Positions 9,807 through 18,777 of a stretch of DNA of 64,000 bases are shown one piece after another. Under the pieces are notes generated by a model. It was not told the origin of the DNA. It saw only the letters and a list, made by a program, of their open reading frames with translations, and made no database searches. The DNA is taken from positions 186,001-250,000 of the forward strand of contig VFJS01000002.1 of assembly GCA_009885955.1 (NCBI GenBank). Reading direction: 5' to 3'. Position numbers and translations under genes: made by a program. Position 1 is the first letter of the stretch; each line of letters opens with the position of its first letter. Source of the stretch: Spirochaetia bacterium. GTDB lineage: Bacteria; Spirochaetota; UBA4802; UBA5550.

Positions 9807-10865
9807 ATGGCCACTGAAGAATTTAATATTGATAAAATTTTATCTGAGATAGACGAAGATGAACAGCAGGTTGATCAAACTCAAATTAAACGAGAAGTTT
9901 TAAATGAAATAGAATTTATAGAAATTGAGAACGACGCTCTTAAAATCTCTTCAGCACATGTAACTGATGAGTCACAATCTGAATCTGCAATTGAAGAAAA
10001 AGCAAATCTTGAGGCAATACTTAATGACTCATCGGATATCAGTGGTGATGAATCCGGAATTACGGAAGAACCGGAAATTAAGAGTGAGCCGTTGGAGGAA
10101 AAAAGGTCTGATGAACCATCCCCTGCAAAGGAGAGCAATGAGAATTTGTTCCAGAGCAGGTTTACCATTGTTGGAACCAAAGCCTGGAACAGAAAAGAGC
10201 CCTATATAATACAATTGGATGGGAACCGTCTGGAAACAGACTGCAATAATTTAAAAAATTCCTTTTATTTTACACCGGCAACCAATGAAAAAGAAGCAAA
10301 TAAGGATGATATGAAATCATCATTGGCAAGATACATGAGAAAATCAGGCCATGACATAACTAGTCAGTATCAGGAGTTTATCTACAAAATCATTACATCA
10401 ATTAACAATGATCTTGCCGCATATTTCGGAATTAATGATGATATAAGAAATATTTTTATCTATCATATCGGATCATTATCAATATATAAAATAGTAAATG
10501 AGAAATTTATCATAGGCAAGTTTGGATATTGTTATAAGTATGATCTTCACTCTGCCAAGGTGATTAGATTCATGCCTGACGAATTTATAAAGGAAAAAGT
10601 CTTAACCTGGTATGAAGACAATATTAATTCACTCCACCTCCCTTTTGACAGTATCCAGAACTTTGATAAGGTTTTCAGGATTATCGAAAAAAGTTACTCG
10701 ATTGTTAAGCGTAACTTTTTAATCAGGCTTGATGAACTGAACAATAAACTTGCTCCAGGGAAAAAAATATCGAGCAAAGATCTTTTGAAGTTAAAAGGAA
10801 ATAAATGGTTCGGTATACAGAATATCATAATATACAGGAGATTCCTGGACAGGACAATTTTCTGA
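9807..10865 (+). CDS. Uncharacterised acidic protein downstream of ftsH
   Basis: I do not recognise this family. It encodes 352 residues. The first 110 or so are strongly acidic (many Glu, Asp and Ser), predicted disordered, with no Cys and no signal peptide. The C-terminal two thirds (about 150-352) look folded, rich in Ile, Tyr and Phe, and end in a basic segment (KLKGNKWFGIQN, IIIYRRFLDRT). No Walker, HD, GGDEF or membrane motif is visible. It starts nine bases after ftsH with little Shine-Dalgarno, so it is probably translated from the ftsH transcript. It ends three bases before the convergent recG stop. A cytoplasmic partner or substrate of FtsH is possible but only suggested by position. 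Confidence 0.75.
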   Translation: MATEEFNIDKILSEIDEDEQQVDQTQIKREVLNEIEFIEIENDALKISSAHVTDESQSESAIEEKANLEAILNDSSDISGDESGITEEPEIKSEPLEEKRSDEPSPAKESNENLFQSRFTIVGTKAWNRKEPYIIQLDGNRLETDCNNLKNSFYFTPATNEKEANKDDMKSSLARYMRKSGHDITSQYQEFIYKIITSINNDLAAYFGINDDIRNIFIYHIGSLSIYKIVNEKFIIGKFGYCYKYDLHSAKVIRFMPDEFIKEKVLTWYEDNINSLHLPFDSIQNFDKVFRIIEKSYSIVKRNFLIRLDELNNKLAPGKKISSKDLLKLKGNKWFGIQNIIIYRRFLDRTIF

Positions 10866-10868
10866 TAA

Positions 10869-12959
10869 TCATGACAGGAGGGATAATATTTTTTTTGTCC
10901 TTATCCTGTTATGGAAAGTTGCACCATTACCTGATTCCATCTCATGAAAAGCCAGTGAAATATCATTAACCCTCTCTGCTATTTCAGCTGCAAAGGCTCT
11001 TGCATTTATAATGAGTTCACTATCATTGACGAGATCCAGAAATTCGAATGAACTTTCATAACCATGCTGCCTTGTTCCGATGAGTTCGCCTGCTCCCCTT
11101 AACTTTAAATCTTCTTCTGATATGCGGAATCCATCATTAATATTTACCAGAGTCTGAATCCTCAGCATGCTATCTCCGCTGATGTTTTCAGGATAGACCA
11201 GGACGCAGAAAGATTCATGTTTTCCCCGGCCTATTCTTCCTCTCAACTGGTGGAGTTGAGCCAACCCGAATCTTTCTGCGTGTTCAATAACAATTATATT
11301 TGCATTATGTATATCGATGCCGACTTCTATGACAGTTGTTGAAACTAGAATATCTATAGAACCAGATTTAAATTTTTCCATGACACTCTTTTTTACATCC
11401 TGTTTTAATCTTCCATGAATTAGTTCGACAATTCTGTGCGGAAAAATATTATCTTTTAAATTTTTATACACCTCGGTGGCAGATTTAAGATCAATATTTT
11501 CAGATTCTTCAATAAGTGGCAGTATATAATATACCTGCCTGCCCTGGCTTATATATTTTTCCAGGGAATTATAAATCGATTTCAGCCTGGCTGCAGGTAA
11601 GGCAATAGTTTTTATCTCATCTCTGCCAGCCGGCTTTTCCCTCAGGTATGATATATCAAGATCTCCATAAAGGGTCAGGGACAATGACCGCGGAATAGGG
11701 GTAGCTGTCATTACAAGGAGATCTATATTAGCACCCTTGCTTCGTAATTTTGCCCTCTGCCCTACACCGAATCTCTGCTGCTCATCAATAATTACAAGTC
11801 CAAGATTATTAAATTCAACGCTATCTTCAATAAGTGCATGCGTCCCTATAAGAATATGAATATTACCCAGCTTCAAGTCCCTGTAAATAGTGTTTTTGAA
11901 GGATTTATTAAGGCTGCCCGTTAGCAACGATAGTGATATATTGTCCGGCATCATTTTTTTGAAATTTTCAAAATGCTGAGAAGCAAGAATTTCAGTAGGT
12001 GCCATTATTGCCGTCTGCAACCCCATGGAACTGGCCATTATTGATGCGGCCATTGCAACAATTGTCTTGCCGGAACCCACATCACCCTGAATCAGTCTGC
12101 TCATCGGGAAATCTGCCAGCATATCGTCCCTTATATCTTCAATCGCCTTTTGCTGGTCATCGGTCAGGTTAAATGGAACTGATAAAATGAATGTATCCAG
12201 ACGGTCTCTGCCAATATCCCGTTTTCTTGTATACATATTTCTGAAATATTTTTTGGATATATACAGATAGTACTGAAGAAAAAATATTTCATTGAATGCG
12301 AGTCTTTTTTTTGCATGTTCGGCCTGTTCAAATGAATCGGGGAAATGAATTGCTGAGATAGATTCTTTTATACCGGGGAGATTGTATCTCTGGAGTGTCT
12401 CTCCATCCAGAAACTCGATAAAATAATCGAGAAAATTGTCAATGGCAGATCTGATGATTCTTCTGAATCCCCTCGAGTCAAATCCTTTCTGCTTGAGTTT
12501 TTCTGTTGATCGGTAGAGCGGGATTATCCTCCCGGTATTAACTGGCTGTTTTTTTGAGTTAGAATCGAGAAAGTCAAATTCAGGGTGGATAATCTGTTTT
12601 GATTTGTAGAACTGTATTTTTCCGGAAAATATTACAAAATCGCCGATTTTAAAAATTCTTTTTAAAATACCGGTACTACCGAAAAAAATACCCGAAAGGG
12701 TATCGGTTCCGTCATGAATTTCCACTTCGATAAATTTTTTTTTTGCAGATATAACTTTTATATTTTCAATTGTCCCGGCAACAGTTACTATCTCATTTAA
12801 AAAACAATCCTTTATCATTTTAAATGTCGATCTGTCAACATACCGGCGGGGCGTGTAATACAACAAGTCCTCTATCGTTTCGATAGAGGACTCATCTTTT
12901 AATATTTTTGCTTTTTTAGGACCAATACCCTTTAATTCGAGGATGTTTCGGTCAAGCAA
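10869..12959 (-). CDS. recG: ATP-dependent DNA helicase RecG
   Basis: A branch-migration helicase that reverses stalled replication forks and processes Holliday junctions. The 696 residues hold a helix-hairpin-helix-like start (LELKGIGPKKAKIL), the OB-fold wedge domain (about 55-150), and two helicase lobes. Visible motifs are GDVGSGKT near 292, DEQQRFGVGQR near 392 (DEQH in many homologues), TATPIPRSL near 418, VGIDIHNANIIVIEHAERFGL, and QLRGRIGRGKHES near 555. The start is TTG 12959, with GAGGAA inside the 3' end of the upstream gene. One base separates the two genes, so translational coupling is likely. It ends convergently with the gene at 9807. Confidence 0.96.
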   Translation of the reverse strand: MLDRNILELKGIGPKKAKILKDESSIETIEDLLYYTPRRYVDRSTFKMIKDCFLNEIVTVAGTIENIKVISAKKKFIEVEIHDGTDTLSGIFFGSTGILKRIFKIGDFVIFSGKIQFYKSKQIIHPEFDFLDSNSKKQPVNTGRIIPLYRSTEKLKQKGFDSRGFRRIIRSAIDNFLDYFIEFLDGETLQRYNLPGIKESISAIHFPDSFEQAEHAKKRLAFNEIFFLQYYLYISKKYFRNMYTRKRDIGRDRLDTFILSVPFNLTDDQQKAIEDIRDDMLADFPMSRLIQGDVGSGKTIVAMAASIMASSMGLQTAIMAPTEILASQHFENFKKMMPDNISLSLLTGSLNKSFKNTIYRDLKLGNIHILIGTHALIEDSVEFNNLGLVIIDEQQRFGVGQRAKLRSKGANIDLLVMTATPIPRSLSLTLYGDLDISYLREKPAGRDEIKTIALPAARLKSIYNSLEKYISQGRQVYYILPLIEESENIDLKSATEVYKNLKDNIFPHRIVELIHGRLKQDVKKSVMEKFKSGSIDILVSTTVIEVGIDIHNANIIVIEHAERFGLAQLHQLRGRIGRGKHESFCVLVYPENISGDSMLRIQTLVNINDGFRISEEDLKLRGAGELIGTRQHGYESSFEFLDLVNDSELIINARAFAAEIAERVNDISLAFHEMESGNGATFHNRIRTKKILSLLS

Positions 12960-12960
12960 A

Positions 12961-13269
12961 CTATTCCTCTTCAGCTATGTAGGTAACTGATTCAGGTATT
13001 TGAACATACTTTTTATCTTTTGTATAAAAATAGGAAAAGTTGCCTTTATCCTTTATTGTTGTAATTATTTTTACATTGTTCCATTTTCTTAACACTTTGC
13101 CATCTATGCTGAAGACAGTTACCGTGAGATTCTGTCCGGTAATTGAATCTATGGCATATCTCGTTTCATTCTCCTTACCTGGTTTGAAATAAAATTTGAA
13201 ATAGATGTAGCCACTGAAAATACCTGCAATAATAAGCAAAAAGACAACTACTTTAAATTTTGAACTCAT
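12961..13269 (-). CDS. Small membrane-anchored protein of unknown function
   Basis: A 102-residue protein with one N-terminal membrane segment (VVVFLLIIAGIFSGYIYFKF, about 7-26) after a short basic start. An exported domain of about 70 residues follows, predicted mainly beta strand, with no Cys. I recognise no family. ATG 13269 has GGAGG about eight bases upstream. It sits 20 bases after the ThiF-like gene and one base before recG, inside an apparent operon. Orientation of the C-terminal part to the periplasm is inferred from the positive-inside rule. It could also be a cleaved exported protein. Confidence 0.7.
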   Translation of the reverse strand: MSSKFKVVVFLLIIAGIFSGYIYFKFYFKPGKENETRYAIDSITGQNLTVTVFSIDGKVLRKWNNVKIITTIKDKGNFSYFYTKDKKYVQIPESVTYIAEEE

Positions 13270-13289
13270 AACTTACCTCCAATATTTTT

Positions 13290-14015
13290 TTATTTACATA
13301 CCCTGCATCTGGGATTTTTTGAAAGATTAATTTTTTCGAATCTCATCTCAAGCCCATCCCAGAATAATAATACATTTTTTAGACAGGTCCCAATACCTGT
13401 CAAAAATTTTATTGCTTCTATTGCCTGCAATGACCCGAATACACCTGCTGTTGCGCCAATGATCGGGAATACCCCCTTCTTGTCTTTCACAGGAAGAAAA
13501 CAGGACAGGCATGCCGTATCAGGCGGGGATATAAAGGTCATCTGCCCCTGGAATTTTGAAACACCTGCATGGATCAACGGGACTTTTGCTTCAACAGAAA
13601 CCCTGTTTAATATGTGCCTCGTTTTAAAATTATCCACGCAGTCAATAATAAGATCTACACCGGAAGTAAGTTTAAATGCATTTCTCATGGTGATCTTTTC
13701 GTATATTCTTTGAATATTTATCTCACTATTGAACGCGTTCAGAGACTCATAGGCAGAATCAACTTTCATAAATCCTAATCTGTTCTCATTATGGAGAATT
13801 TGACGATTCAGGTTTGAAATATCAAGTTTGTCATAATCGGCTATGAAGATGTTCCCCACACCAGCTGCAGCCAGGTAGTAGAGGAGAGGACTGCCAAGGC
13901 CTCCGGTGCCTGCCACAAAAACTATCTTACTTTTAAGATTATCCTGAGTGGGCTTGCCCCAGGATTCATGGATAATATTTCTATGGTAACGGTGAAGTTC
14001 TCTTTCTGTGAGCAT
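13290..14015 (-). CDS. E1-like ThiF/MoeB/HesA family adenylyltransferase
   Basis: A 241-residue E1-like enzyme. Such proteins adenylate the C-terminal Gly of a small sulfur-carrier protein (ThiS or MoaD type). Seen: the nucleotide-binding GTGGLGSPLLYYLAAAG near residue 36, DYDKLDISNLNRQ near 60 (family D..D..NLNRQ), DCVDNFKTR, and two CxxC pairs (CLSC and the terminal CRVC) that probably bind zinc. No sulfur-carrier gene or other thiamin or molybdopterin gene is nearby, so MoeB, ThiF and HesA cannot be told apart. ATG 14015 has no clear Shine-Dalgarno. It lies 20 bases after tRNA-Tyr and may be read from the tRNA promoter. Confidence 0.88.
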   Translation of the reverse strand: MLTERELHRYHRNIIHESWGKPTQDNLKSKIVFVAGTGGLGSPLLYYLAAAGVGNIFIADYDKLDISNLNRQILHNENRLGFMKVDSAYESLNAFNSEINIQRIYEKITMRNAFKLTSGVDLIIDCVDNFKTRHILNRVSVEAKVPLIHAGVSKFQGQMTFISPPDTACLSCFLPVKDKKGVFPIIGATAGVFGSLQAIEAIKFLTGIGTCLKNVLLFWDGLEMRFEKINLSKNPRCRVCK

Positions 14016-14035
14016 TAGTTATAACAGTTGAAGTT

Positions 14036-14117
14036 TGGAGAGGGGAGGATTCGAACCTCCGAAGGCTTCGCCGGCAGATTTACAGTCTGATCCCTTTGGC
14101 CACTCGGGAACCTCTCC
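14036..14117 (-). tRNA. tRNA-Tyr (anticodon GUA)
   Basis: An 82-nucleotide class II tRNA. Acceptor GGAGAGG (14111-14117) pairs with CCTCTCC, and the anticodon stem-loop contains CAGACTGTAAATCTG, giving GUA. It has the long variable arm expected for bacterial tRNA-Tyr and a T arm GGAGG-TTCGAAT-CCTCC. The discriminator base is A. CCA is not encoded. It lies eight bases after tRNA-Thr. Confidence 0.95.
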
Positions 14118-14125
14118 ATGTTTTA

Positions 14126-14198
14126 AGCTGGCGAGAGGAATTGAACCCCCAACAAGCTGATTACAAATCAGCTGCTCTACCGATTGAGCTACGCCAGC
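14126..14198 (-). tRNA. tRNA-Thr (anticodon UGU)
   Basis: A 73-nucleotide class I tRNA. Acceptor GCTGGCG (14192-14198) pairs with CGCCAGC. The D arm is TAGCTCAATCGGTAGAGCA, the anticodon loop in CTGATTTGTAATCAG gives UGU, and the T loop is TTCAATT. The discriminator reads U on the minus strand and CCA is not encoded. It is first in the tRNA-Thr/tRNA-Tyr pair. Confidence 0.95.
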
Positions 14199-14509
14199 AA
14201 TGCTAAACATCTAACTTTAAAAAAGATAGCCTTGGTACTGTCAATACTTTTTATCTTTTTTTAAATTTTTCTTATTTTGACCTTATTTTCATTATATTAA
14301 ATCTGTTTTAAATGATCTTAAAGTTGTAATTGAAATTCGAAGATCATTTTGTTATAAATAAAAAATGTTCCTAATCAAAAAATATTAATTCAGTTTTTTA
14401 TTTATTAAAATTTCATATTACATATTGTTTTTATTTTGTTGACATATAGGGTCATTATTACAAAATCAAGCATTATGAAAATACATAAGGTACAAAATTA
14501 TATATAAAA
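14199..14509. other. Divergent AT-rich intergenic region
   Basis: Between tRNA-Thr (minus) and the tolC-like gene (plus). It holds the tRNA promoter described separately. A TTGACA at 14439-14444 faces the tolC-like gene but has no well-spaced -10. I see no further gene or stable hairpin. Confidence 0.5.
14216..14244 (-). promoter_or_regulatory. Predicted sigma-70 promoter of the tRNA-Thr/tRNA-Tyr operon
   Basis: On the minus strand a perfect TTGACA (14244-14239) is followed, after exactly 17 bases, by TTTAAA (14221-14216). The -10 lies 17 bases before the mature tRNA-Thr 5' end, a usual distance for a tRNA promoter. Confidence 0.55.
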
Positions 14510-15859
14510 ATGAAAATATTTTATTTAACATCTTTACTGTTCATTATGCTGAATAGTCATGTTTCTTTTGCTCAGGGGGAAAAGGAAACATTGATTGTAA
14601 ATATCAACGAATGCCTAAATATTACAATGCAAAACAATCCTGATATTTTTGCTTCACATGAGGATTTCACCAAATCCATTTATCAATATAAAATTTCAAA
14701 AGCACAATCTGGTGTTCAGGTTAACAGCGGGATATATACACGAGAGATTCCAAAAGATACAACCACTGAAAGAATAATAAAAATACCGGGAAAGGATACA
14801 GATGTAGGACTCTTCGCAGGTTTATCCGCAACATACAGCCTGTATGATCCTCAAAAATATTTTAGAGAAGAGGGCACAAGAATTTCAATGGATATCACTA
14901 AATTGAATTCCATTGTAACCAGAGGTAGAATCCTTAATAATGTTAAAAATGCCTACTATGATTACTATGCAAGTATAGAAACCACCTCTTTTTATAAAAC
15001 AAGATATTCTCAATATATATTTCGAAAAAATCAGGCTAAAATCCAATATGATAATGGTGCTATATCAATTCTTGAATATACAAAAGTAGACCTTGATTTA
15101 ATCCAGATGAATATGGATTTTGAAAGATCAAAATATACTGAGCGCTTAAGATTAAATGATTTATTGAATGTTATGGGAATCAAATCCAGCAATATATTGA
15201 AAATTCTACCGGGCAGCTTGAAAGAAATAAAGGAAATAAAATATTCGCTGGAAGATCTTTATAAGATCTCAGAAATATATAATCCGCAGATAATCATTAA
15301 CAGGCTTAGTAAACAAATAGCAAAGCTTGCTATAGCATCAAGAAGGGCTCAGCATGAACCTACTCTGCATATGATCCTTTCTCTAGGATATTTGAACTCT
15401 AAGCTTGAAACGAATAAATTGCAAGAGAATTATAATATGAATAATTGGAATCCTACATTCGGAGGCGTCATTTCAGCCGGTCTCCCGTTGTATTCCGGCG
15501 GGGCCATATCAGCTTCTGTTGAAATTGCAATTATAGATTACAATAAGAGCATTTATAATGAGCGTAATTCCATAATTTCAATTAAAAATTCAATTAATGC
15601 TCACATTGAAGGCCTTTCAGATATAAAAAGGCAATTTGATCTTTCCAGAATGTTTATTGAGCAATCAAAAAAACAACACCAGATGTTAAAAAATAACTTT
15701 GACAGCGGATTGGCTTCCCAGGCAGAACTGGATTCAGCTGAACTGGGCTTCATACAGGCTGAGTTAAACAGTCTTAATATTGCCATTAGTTATCAGAAAT
15801 ATCTGGCTGCTATTTCTAACCTTACCGGAGTTGACGAGGAGTATCTATGCAAAAAATAA
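14510..15859 (+). CDS. TolC-family outer-membrane efflux channel
   Basis: A 449-residue outer-membrane efflux protein. Seen: a signal peptide ending near residue 22 (LNSHVSFAQG), then two repeats of long amphipathic helices typical of TolC-type channels (INECLNITMQNNPDIFASHE near 30; YKISEIYNPQIIINRLS near 260). YSGGAISASVEIAIIDYNKS and a C-terminal SGLASQAELDSAELGF follow. Known: these trimers connect the outer membrane to inner-membrane transporters through an adaptor. It overlaps the next gene by 13 bases and starts an operon with an adaptor and an ABC ATPase, so it is the exit duct of that exporter. Substrate unknown. Start ATG 14510 has no clear Shine-Dalgarno. Confidence 0.9.
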   Translation: MKIFYLTSLLFIMLNSHVSFAQGEKETLIVNINECLNITMQNNPDIFASHEDFTKSIYQYKISKAQSGVQVNSGIYTREIPKDTTTERIIKIPGKDTDVGLFAGLSATYSLYDPQKYFREEGTRISMDITKLNSIVTRGRILNNVKNAYYDYYASIETTSFYKTRYSQYIFRKNQAKIQYDNGAISILEYTKVDLDLIQMNMDFERSKYTERLRLNDLLNVMGIKSSNILKILPGSLKEIKEIKYSLEDLYKISEIYNPQIIINRLSKQIAKLAIASRRAQHEPTLHMILSLGYLNSKLETNKLQENYNMNNWNPTFGGVISAGLPLYSGGAISASVEIAIIDYNKSIYNERNSIISIKNSINAHIEGLSDIKRQFDLSRMFIEQSKKQHQMLKNNFDSGLASQAELDSAELGFIQAELNSLNIAISYQKYLAAISNLTGVDEEYLCKK

Positions 15860-16947
15860 TCTTCGACAGGAAAAAAATTATTATTACCATATCGATAATC
15901 ATTGGTATATTAATAATTTTTCTTTTTCAGCGTGGCTGCAACAAGGAATCAAAATTTGAATATAAGTTTGAAAAAATTTCCATGGGTGATGTAATCAGGA
16001 CAATTTCAGTAACCGGTAAACTTGAGATAATCAATCCAGAGAGGGTCTTATGCAAGGTGGCAGGATTTGTAAGTAAAATACATGTTGACTATAATAATAC
16101 AGTGCAAAAAGGTCAGTTACTCCTGAAAATTGATAACCCTGACCTGGACAGGTCAATTAATCAGACCAAAGACAATAATGAAACTTTAAAACAGAGACTT
16201 CTACTTACTGAAAGGCAGTATGAGGCTGATAAAAAGATGTTCCAGGAGAACCTTATTTCAAGTTCCGCTATAAAAAATTCAGAAATTAATTATAATTCAA
16301 CTAAAATTTCCTATAAATATAGTGAAGTTGCATATAATGATCTGCTGAAACAGAAAGAAGATACAAGTGTACGAGCGCCTGTTGCAGGCTTCATCCTCTC
16401 AAGAAATATTGAAGAGAATGTTGGTGTTGTGAATGGTACACTTGTATTTGTAATAGCACCCGATTTAAAAAAAATGCGTCTTATCATCAGTGTTGACGAG
16501 GCAGACATTGGAAATGTTAAAAATGGTCAGAATGTTTCATTTACCATAAGCGCCTATCCCGATAAGGTTTTCAGCGGTGTAATCACACAGGTCAGGATGA
16601 ATCCCATTCAGGTTGGTGGATTGGTGACATATGAATCTCTTGTCGAGTGTAATAACGATGAACTTCTATTAAAACCCGGGATGACTGCTACAGCATCAAT
16701 CCTGATTGCCAAGAAGGAAAATGTGCTTCGTGTTTTAAACCAGGCTTTTCTTGTATCACCTCAGAAGATTCAATTTAATCCAGGTAAAAAAATAGTCTGG
16801 ATTAAAAAAAAATCAGCATTGATCTCCAGGGATCTGGATAAAATTGATGTTAAGGCCGGGCTTGTGGGAGACATGTATACTGAAATTCTTGCGAATATAA
16901 CAACGGATGACGAGGTTCTCATTCGGATTGATGAAATAAAGAAATAG
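15847..16947 (+). CDS. MacA/HlyD-family periplasmic adaptor
   Basis: A 366-residue membrane-fusion protein. There is one N-terminal membrane segment (about 11-29), then a first barrel/lipoyl half (VAGFVSKIHVDYNNTVQKGQLL near 72-93) and an alpha-hairpin (about 100-165). The second lipoyl half RAPVAGFILSRNIEENVGVV is near 177 and the barrel domains FTISAYPDKVFSGVITQVR near 233. It probably bridges an ABC transporter in the inner membrane and the TolC-like channel encoded upstream. Overlap with the upstream gene and zero spacing to the downstream ATPase gene indicate one operon. Confidence 0.9.
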   Translation: MQKIIFDRKKIIITISIIIGILIIFLFQRGCNKESKFEYKFEKISMGDVIRTISVTGKLEIINPERVLCKVAGFVSKIHVDYNNTVQKGQLLLKIDNPDLDRSINQTKDNNETLKQRLLLTERQYEADKKMFQENLISSSAIKNSEINYNSTKISYKYSEVAYNDLLKQKEDTSVRAPVAGFILSRNIEENVGVVNGTLVFVIAPDLKKMRLIISVDEADIGNVKNGQNVSFTISAYPDKVFSGVITQVRMNPIQVGGLVTYESLVECNNDELLLKPGMTATASILIAKKENVLRVLNQAFLVSPQKIQFNPGKKIVWIKKKSALISRDLDKIDVKAGLVGDMYTEILANITTDDEVLIRIDEIKK

Positions 16948-17688
16948 ATGACAAAAAAAATTATAGAAATTAAAAAATTATTTAAAATTTTTACTCTGAG
17001 CAACGAAGTCAGTGTCAGAGCATTGAATAATGTATCGCTTGATATTCATAAAGGTGAATATATTTCAATAATGGGTGCCTCCGGATCCGGTAAATCTACA
17101 CTCATGAATATTCTTGGTTTTCTTGATACTCCCACTTCAGGAATATATATACTTGACGGTATAACAGAAAGCGAACTCGACTCAGACCAGAAGGCTGAAA
17201 TTAGAAACACAAAAATTGGTTTTGTATTTCAATCATACAATCTGCTTGCCAGAACATCGGCCCTGGAAAATGTTGAGTTGCCGTTATTCTACATGGGAGG
17301 ATTAAAATCAGGGGAACTTAAGGAAAGAGCCAGAAAATTACTGGCTGAGGTTGGTCTATCCGGCAGGGAGACACATCATCCCAACAAACTATCAGGCGGT
17401 GAGCAGCAGCGTGTTGCTATCGCGCGTTCACTTATTAATGATCCCACAATAATACTTGCCGATGAACCCACTGGAAATCTTGATTCAAAAAATACAGTTG
17501 ATATACTGAATCTTTTTACAAGGTTGAACAGGGAGAAAAATATCACAATAATCATGGTGACGCATGAAAATGAAGTTTCAGAATTTACAGACAGGAGAAT
17601 TGTTTTTAAAGATGGCGTGATAATAGATGATTCCCCTGTAAAAAAGAAAAAGATCAAAATACAAAAAACAAAAAAAATTCCCTCTTAA
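16948..17688 (+). CDS. MacB/LolD-type ABC transporter ATP-binding protein
   Basis: A 246-residue ATPase of the MacB/LolD/FtsE class. Walker [10 protein letters not shown] is near residue 43, Q-loop FVFQSYNLL near 92, signature [14 protein letters not shown] near 147, and Walker [14 protein letters not shown] near 167. The tail is Lys-rich. It starts directly after the macA-like stop. MacB proteins carry a permease domain on the same chain, and LolD-type systems have a separate permease gene. Neither is present here: the protein ends after the ATPase domain and the next gene is a Xer recombinase. The permease must be encoded elsewhere or be lost. Confidence 0.92.
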   Translation: MTKKIIEIKKLFKIFTLSNEVSVRALNNVSLDIHKGEYISIMGASGSGKSTLMNILGFLDTPTSGIYILDGITESELDSDQKAEIRNTKIGFVFQSYNLLARTSALENVELPLFYMGGLKSGELKERARKLLAEVGLSGRETHHPNKLSGGEQQRVAIARSLINDPTIILADEPTGNLDSKNTVDILNLFTRLNREKNITIIMVTHENEVSEFTDRRIVFKDGVIIDDSPVKKKKIKIQKTKKIPS

Positions 17689-17861
17689 TTCCTCTTCACT
17701 CAAATTTTTTTCAATTATTTTGTTTTTTTCAAATTAAAATATTTTCTATTAAGACATAATCTTAAATATCCGATACATAAAACATATTAATCAAAGATGT
17801 AAAACCCTGGTACAAAAAATACATAATTTAGGAGATAATATCAAAATAAAGGAGCTCAATT

Positions 17862-18755
17862 GTGAAGGAGATCCAGGCAATTAAACGGTTTAAAAAATTT
17901 TTGCAGGTTGAAAAAGGCTTATCTCTGAATTCTATTTATTCTTATACGTATGATTTAAAAAAATTTTATGATTTTTTAACATCAATAAACAAAAATATTT
18001 TATCTGCAACCCATGAGGATATACAGCAGTTCTTAAAATATGAAAAGAACAAGAAAAAAAATTCATCCAGGACTCTGGCTAGATCCCTGGCTGCAATTCG
18101 TCAATTCTACAATTTTATATCTCACAATTTTGAAGAAATTGAAAATCCGACTGTCAGGATTGAGACACCGCATATTGAAAAAACGCTGCCAGATTTTTTG
18201 ACAATGAATGAAATTAACAAGCTCTTCAATTCCGTTTCAGAAAACGATTTATTCGAACTTAGAGACAAAGCAATTTTTGAGCTTCTTTATTCTTGTGGAC
18301 TAAGAATTACTGAAGCAATTGAATTGAATTCAGGTGATATTGATTTTGAGAACCATTTTATTACAGTAACCGGAAAGGGAAGCAGAGAGAGACTGATCCC
18401 GATGGGAGAGGAAGCGATAAGGCTTCTAAAAAAATATATAGACAATTCCCGAAATTACATACTGGGAAAACGTGAGAGCGGTTATCTTTTCATAAGTAAG
18501 AAAGGATCAAAATTAAACAGAAAATCGGTTTGGAGGCTTCTTAAAAATTATGTTGTCAGGACGAAGATTGAAAAAAACATAACTCCGCATACTCTCAGAC
18601 ATTCATTTGCAACTCACCTGATTGAGAACGGTGCAGATTTAAGGTCAGTTCAGGAACTTCTCGGACATACTGATATTTCAACTACACAGGTTTACACTCA
18701 TCTTGTAAGGGATAAACTCCAGAAAATTCATAAGAAATATCATCCGAAGGGATAG
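17862..18755 (+). CDS. Tyrosine recombinase XerC/XerD
   Basis: A site-specific recombinase that probably resolves chromosome dimers at dif. It has 297 residues: an N-terminal SAM-like core-binding domain (about 1-95) and a catalytic domain with the full set of active residues. These are Arg in CGLRITEA (about 148), Lys in TGKGSRE (about 172), HxxR in HTLRHSF (about 243-246), His in LGHTDI (about 268), and the Tyr nucleophile in TTQVYTH (about 277). GTG 17862 has AAAGGAG upstream. The housekeeping neighbours and family-typical length argue against a phage integrase. I cannot decide between XerC and XerD; TTQVYTHL fits either. Confidence 0.92.
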   Translation: MKEIQAIKRFKKFLQVEKGLSLNSIYSYTYDLKKFYDFLTSINKNILSATHEDIQQFLKYEKNKKKNSSRTLARSLAAIRQFYNFISHNFEEIENPTVRIETPHIEKTLPDFLTMNEINKLFNSVSENDLFELRDKAIFELLYSCGLRITEAIELNSGDIDFENHFITVTGKGSRERLIPMGEEAIRLLKKYIDNSRNYILGKRESGYLFISKKGSKLNRKSVWRLLKNYVVRTKIEKNITPHTLRHSFATHLIENGADLRSVQELLGHTDISTTQVYTHLVRDKLQKIHKKYHPKG

Positions 18756-18777
18756 AGCGGATAACGGTAAGTTGCTG

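Noticed and set aside
10872-10910. Possible terminator hairpin with a T-run between the 9807 gene and recG
   Set aside because: The arms (ACAGG...ATAA and TTATCCTGT) lie within the recG coding end, with the T-run in the loop and not after the stem.
14019-14210. A 63-codon minus-strand frame over the two tRNA genes
   Set aside because: It is just the tRNA-Thr and tRNA-Tyr sequences read as codons.
17862-18755. Xer recombinase as a sign of an integrated element
   Set aside because: The protein has the length and motifs of housekeeping Xer, its neighbours are core genes, and no att-like repeats or phage genes surround it. tRNA genes at 14.1 kb show no duplicated 3' end.
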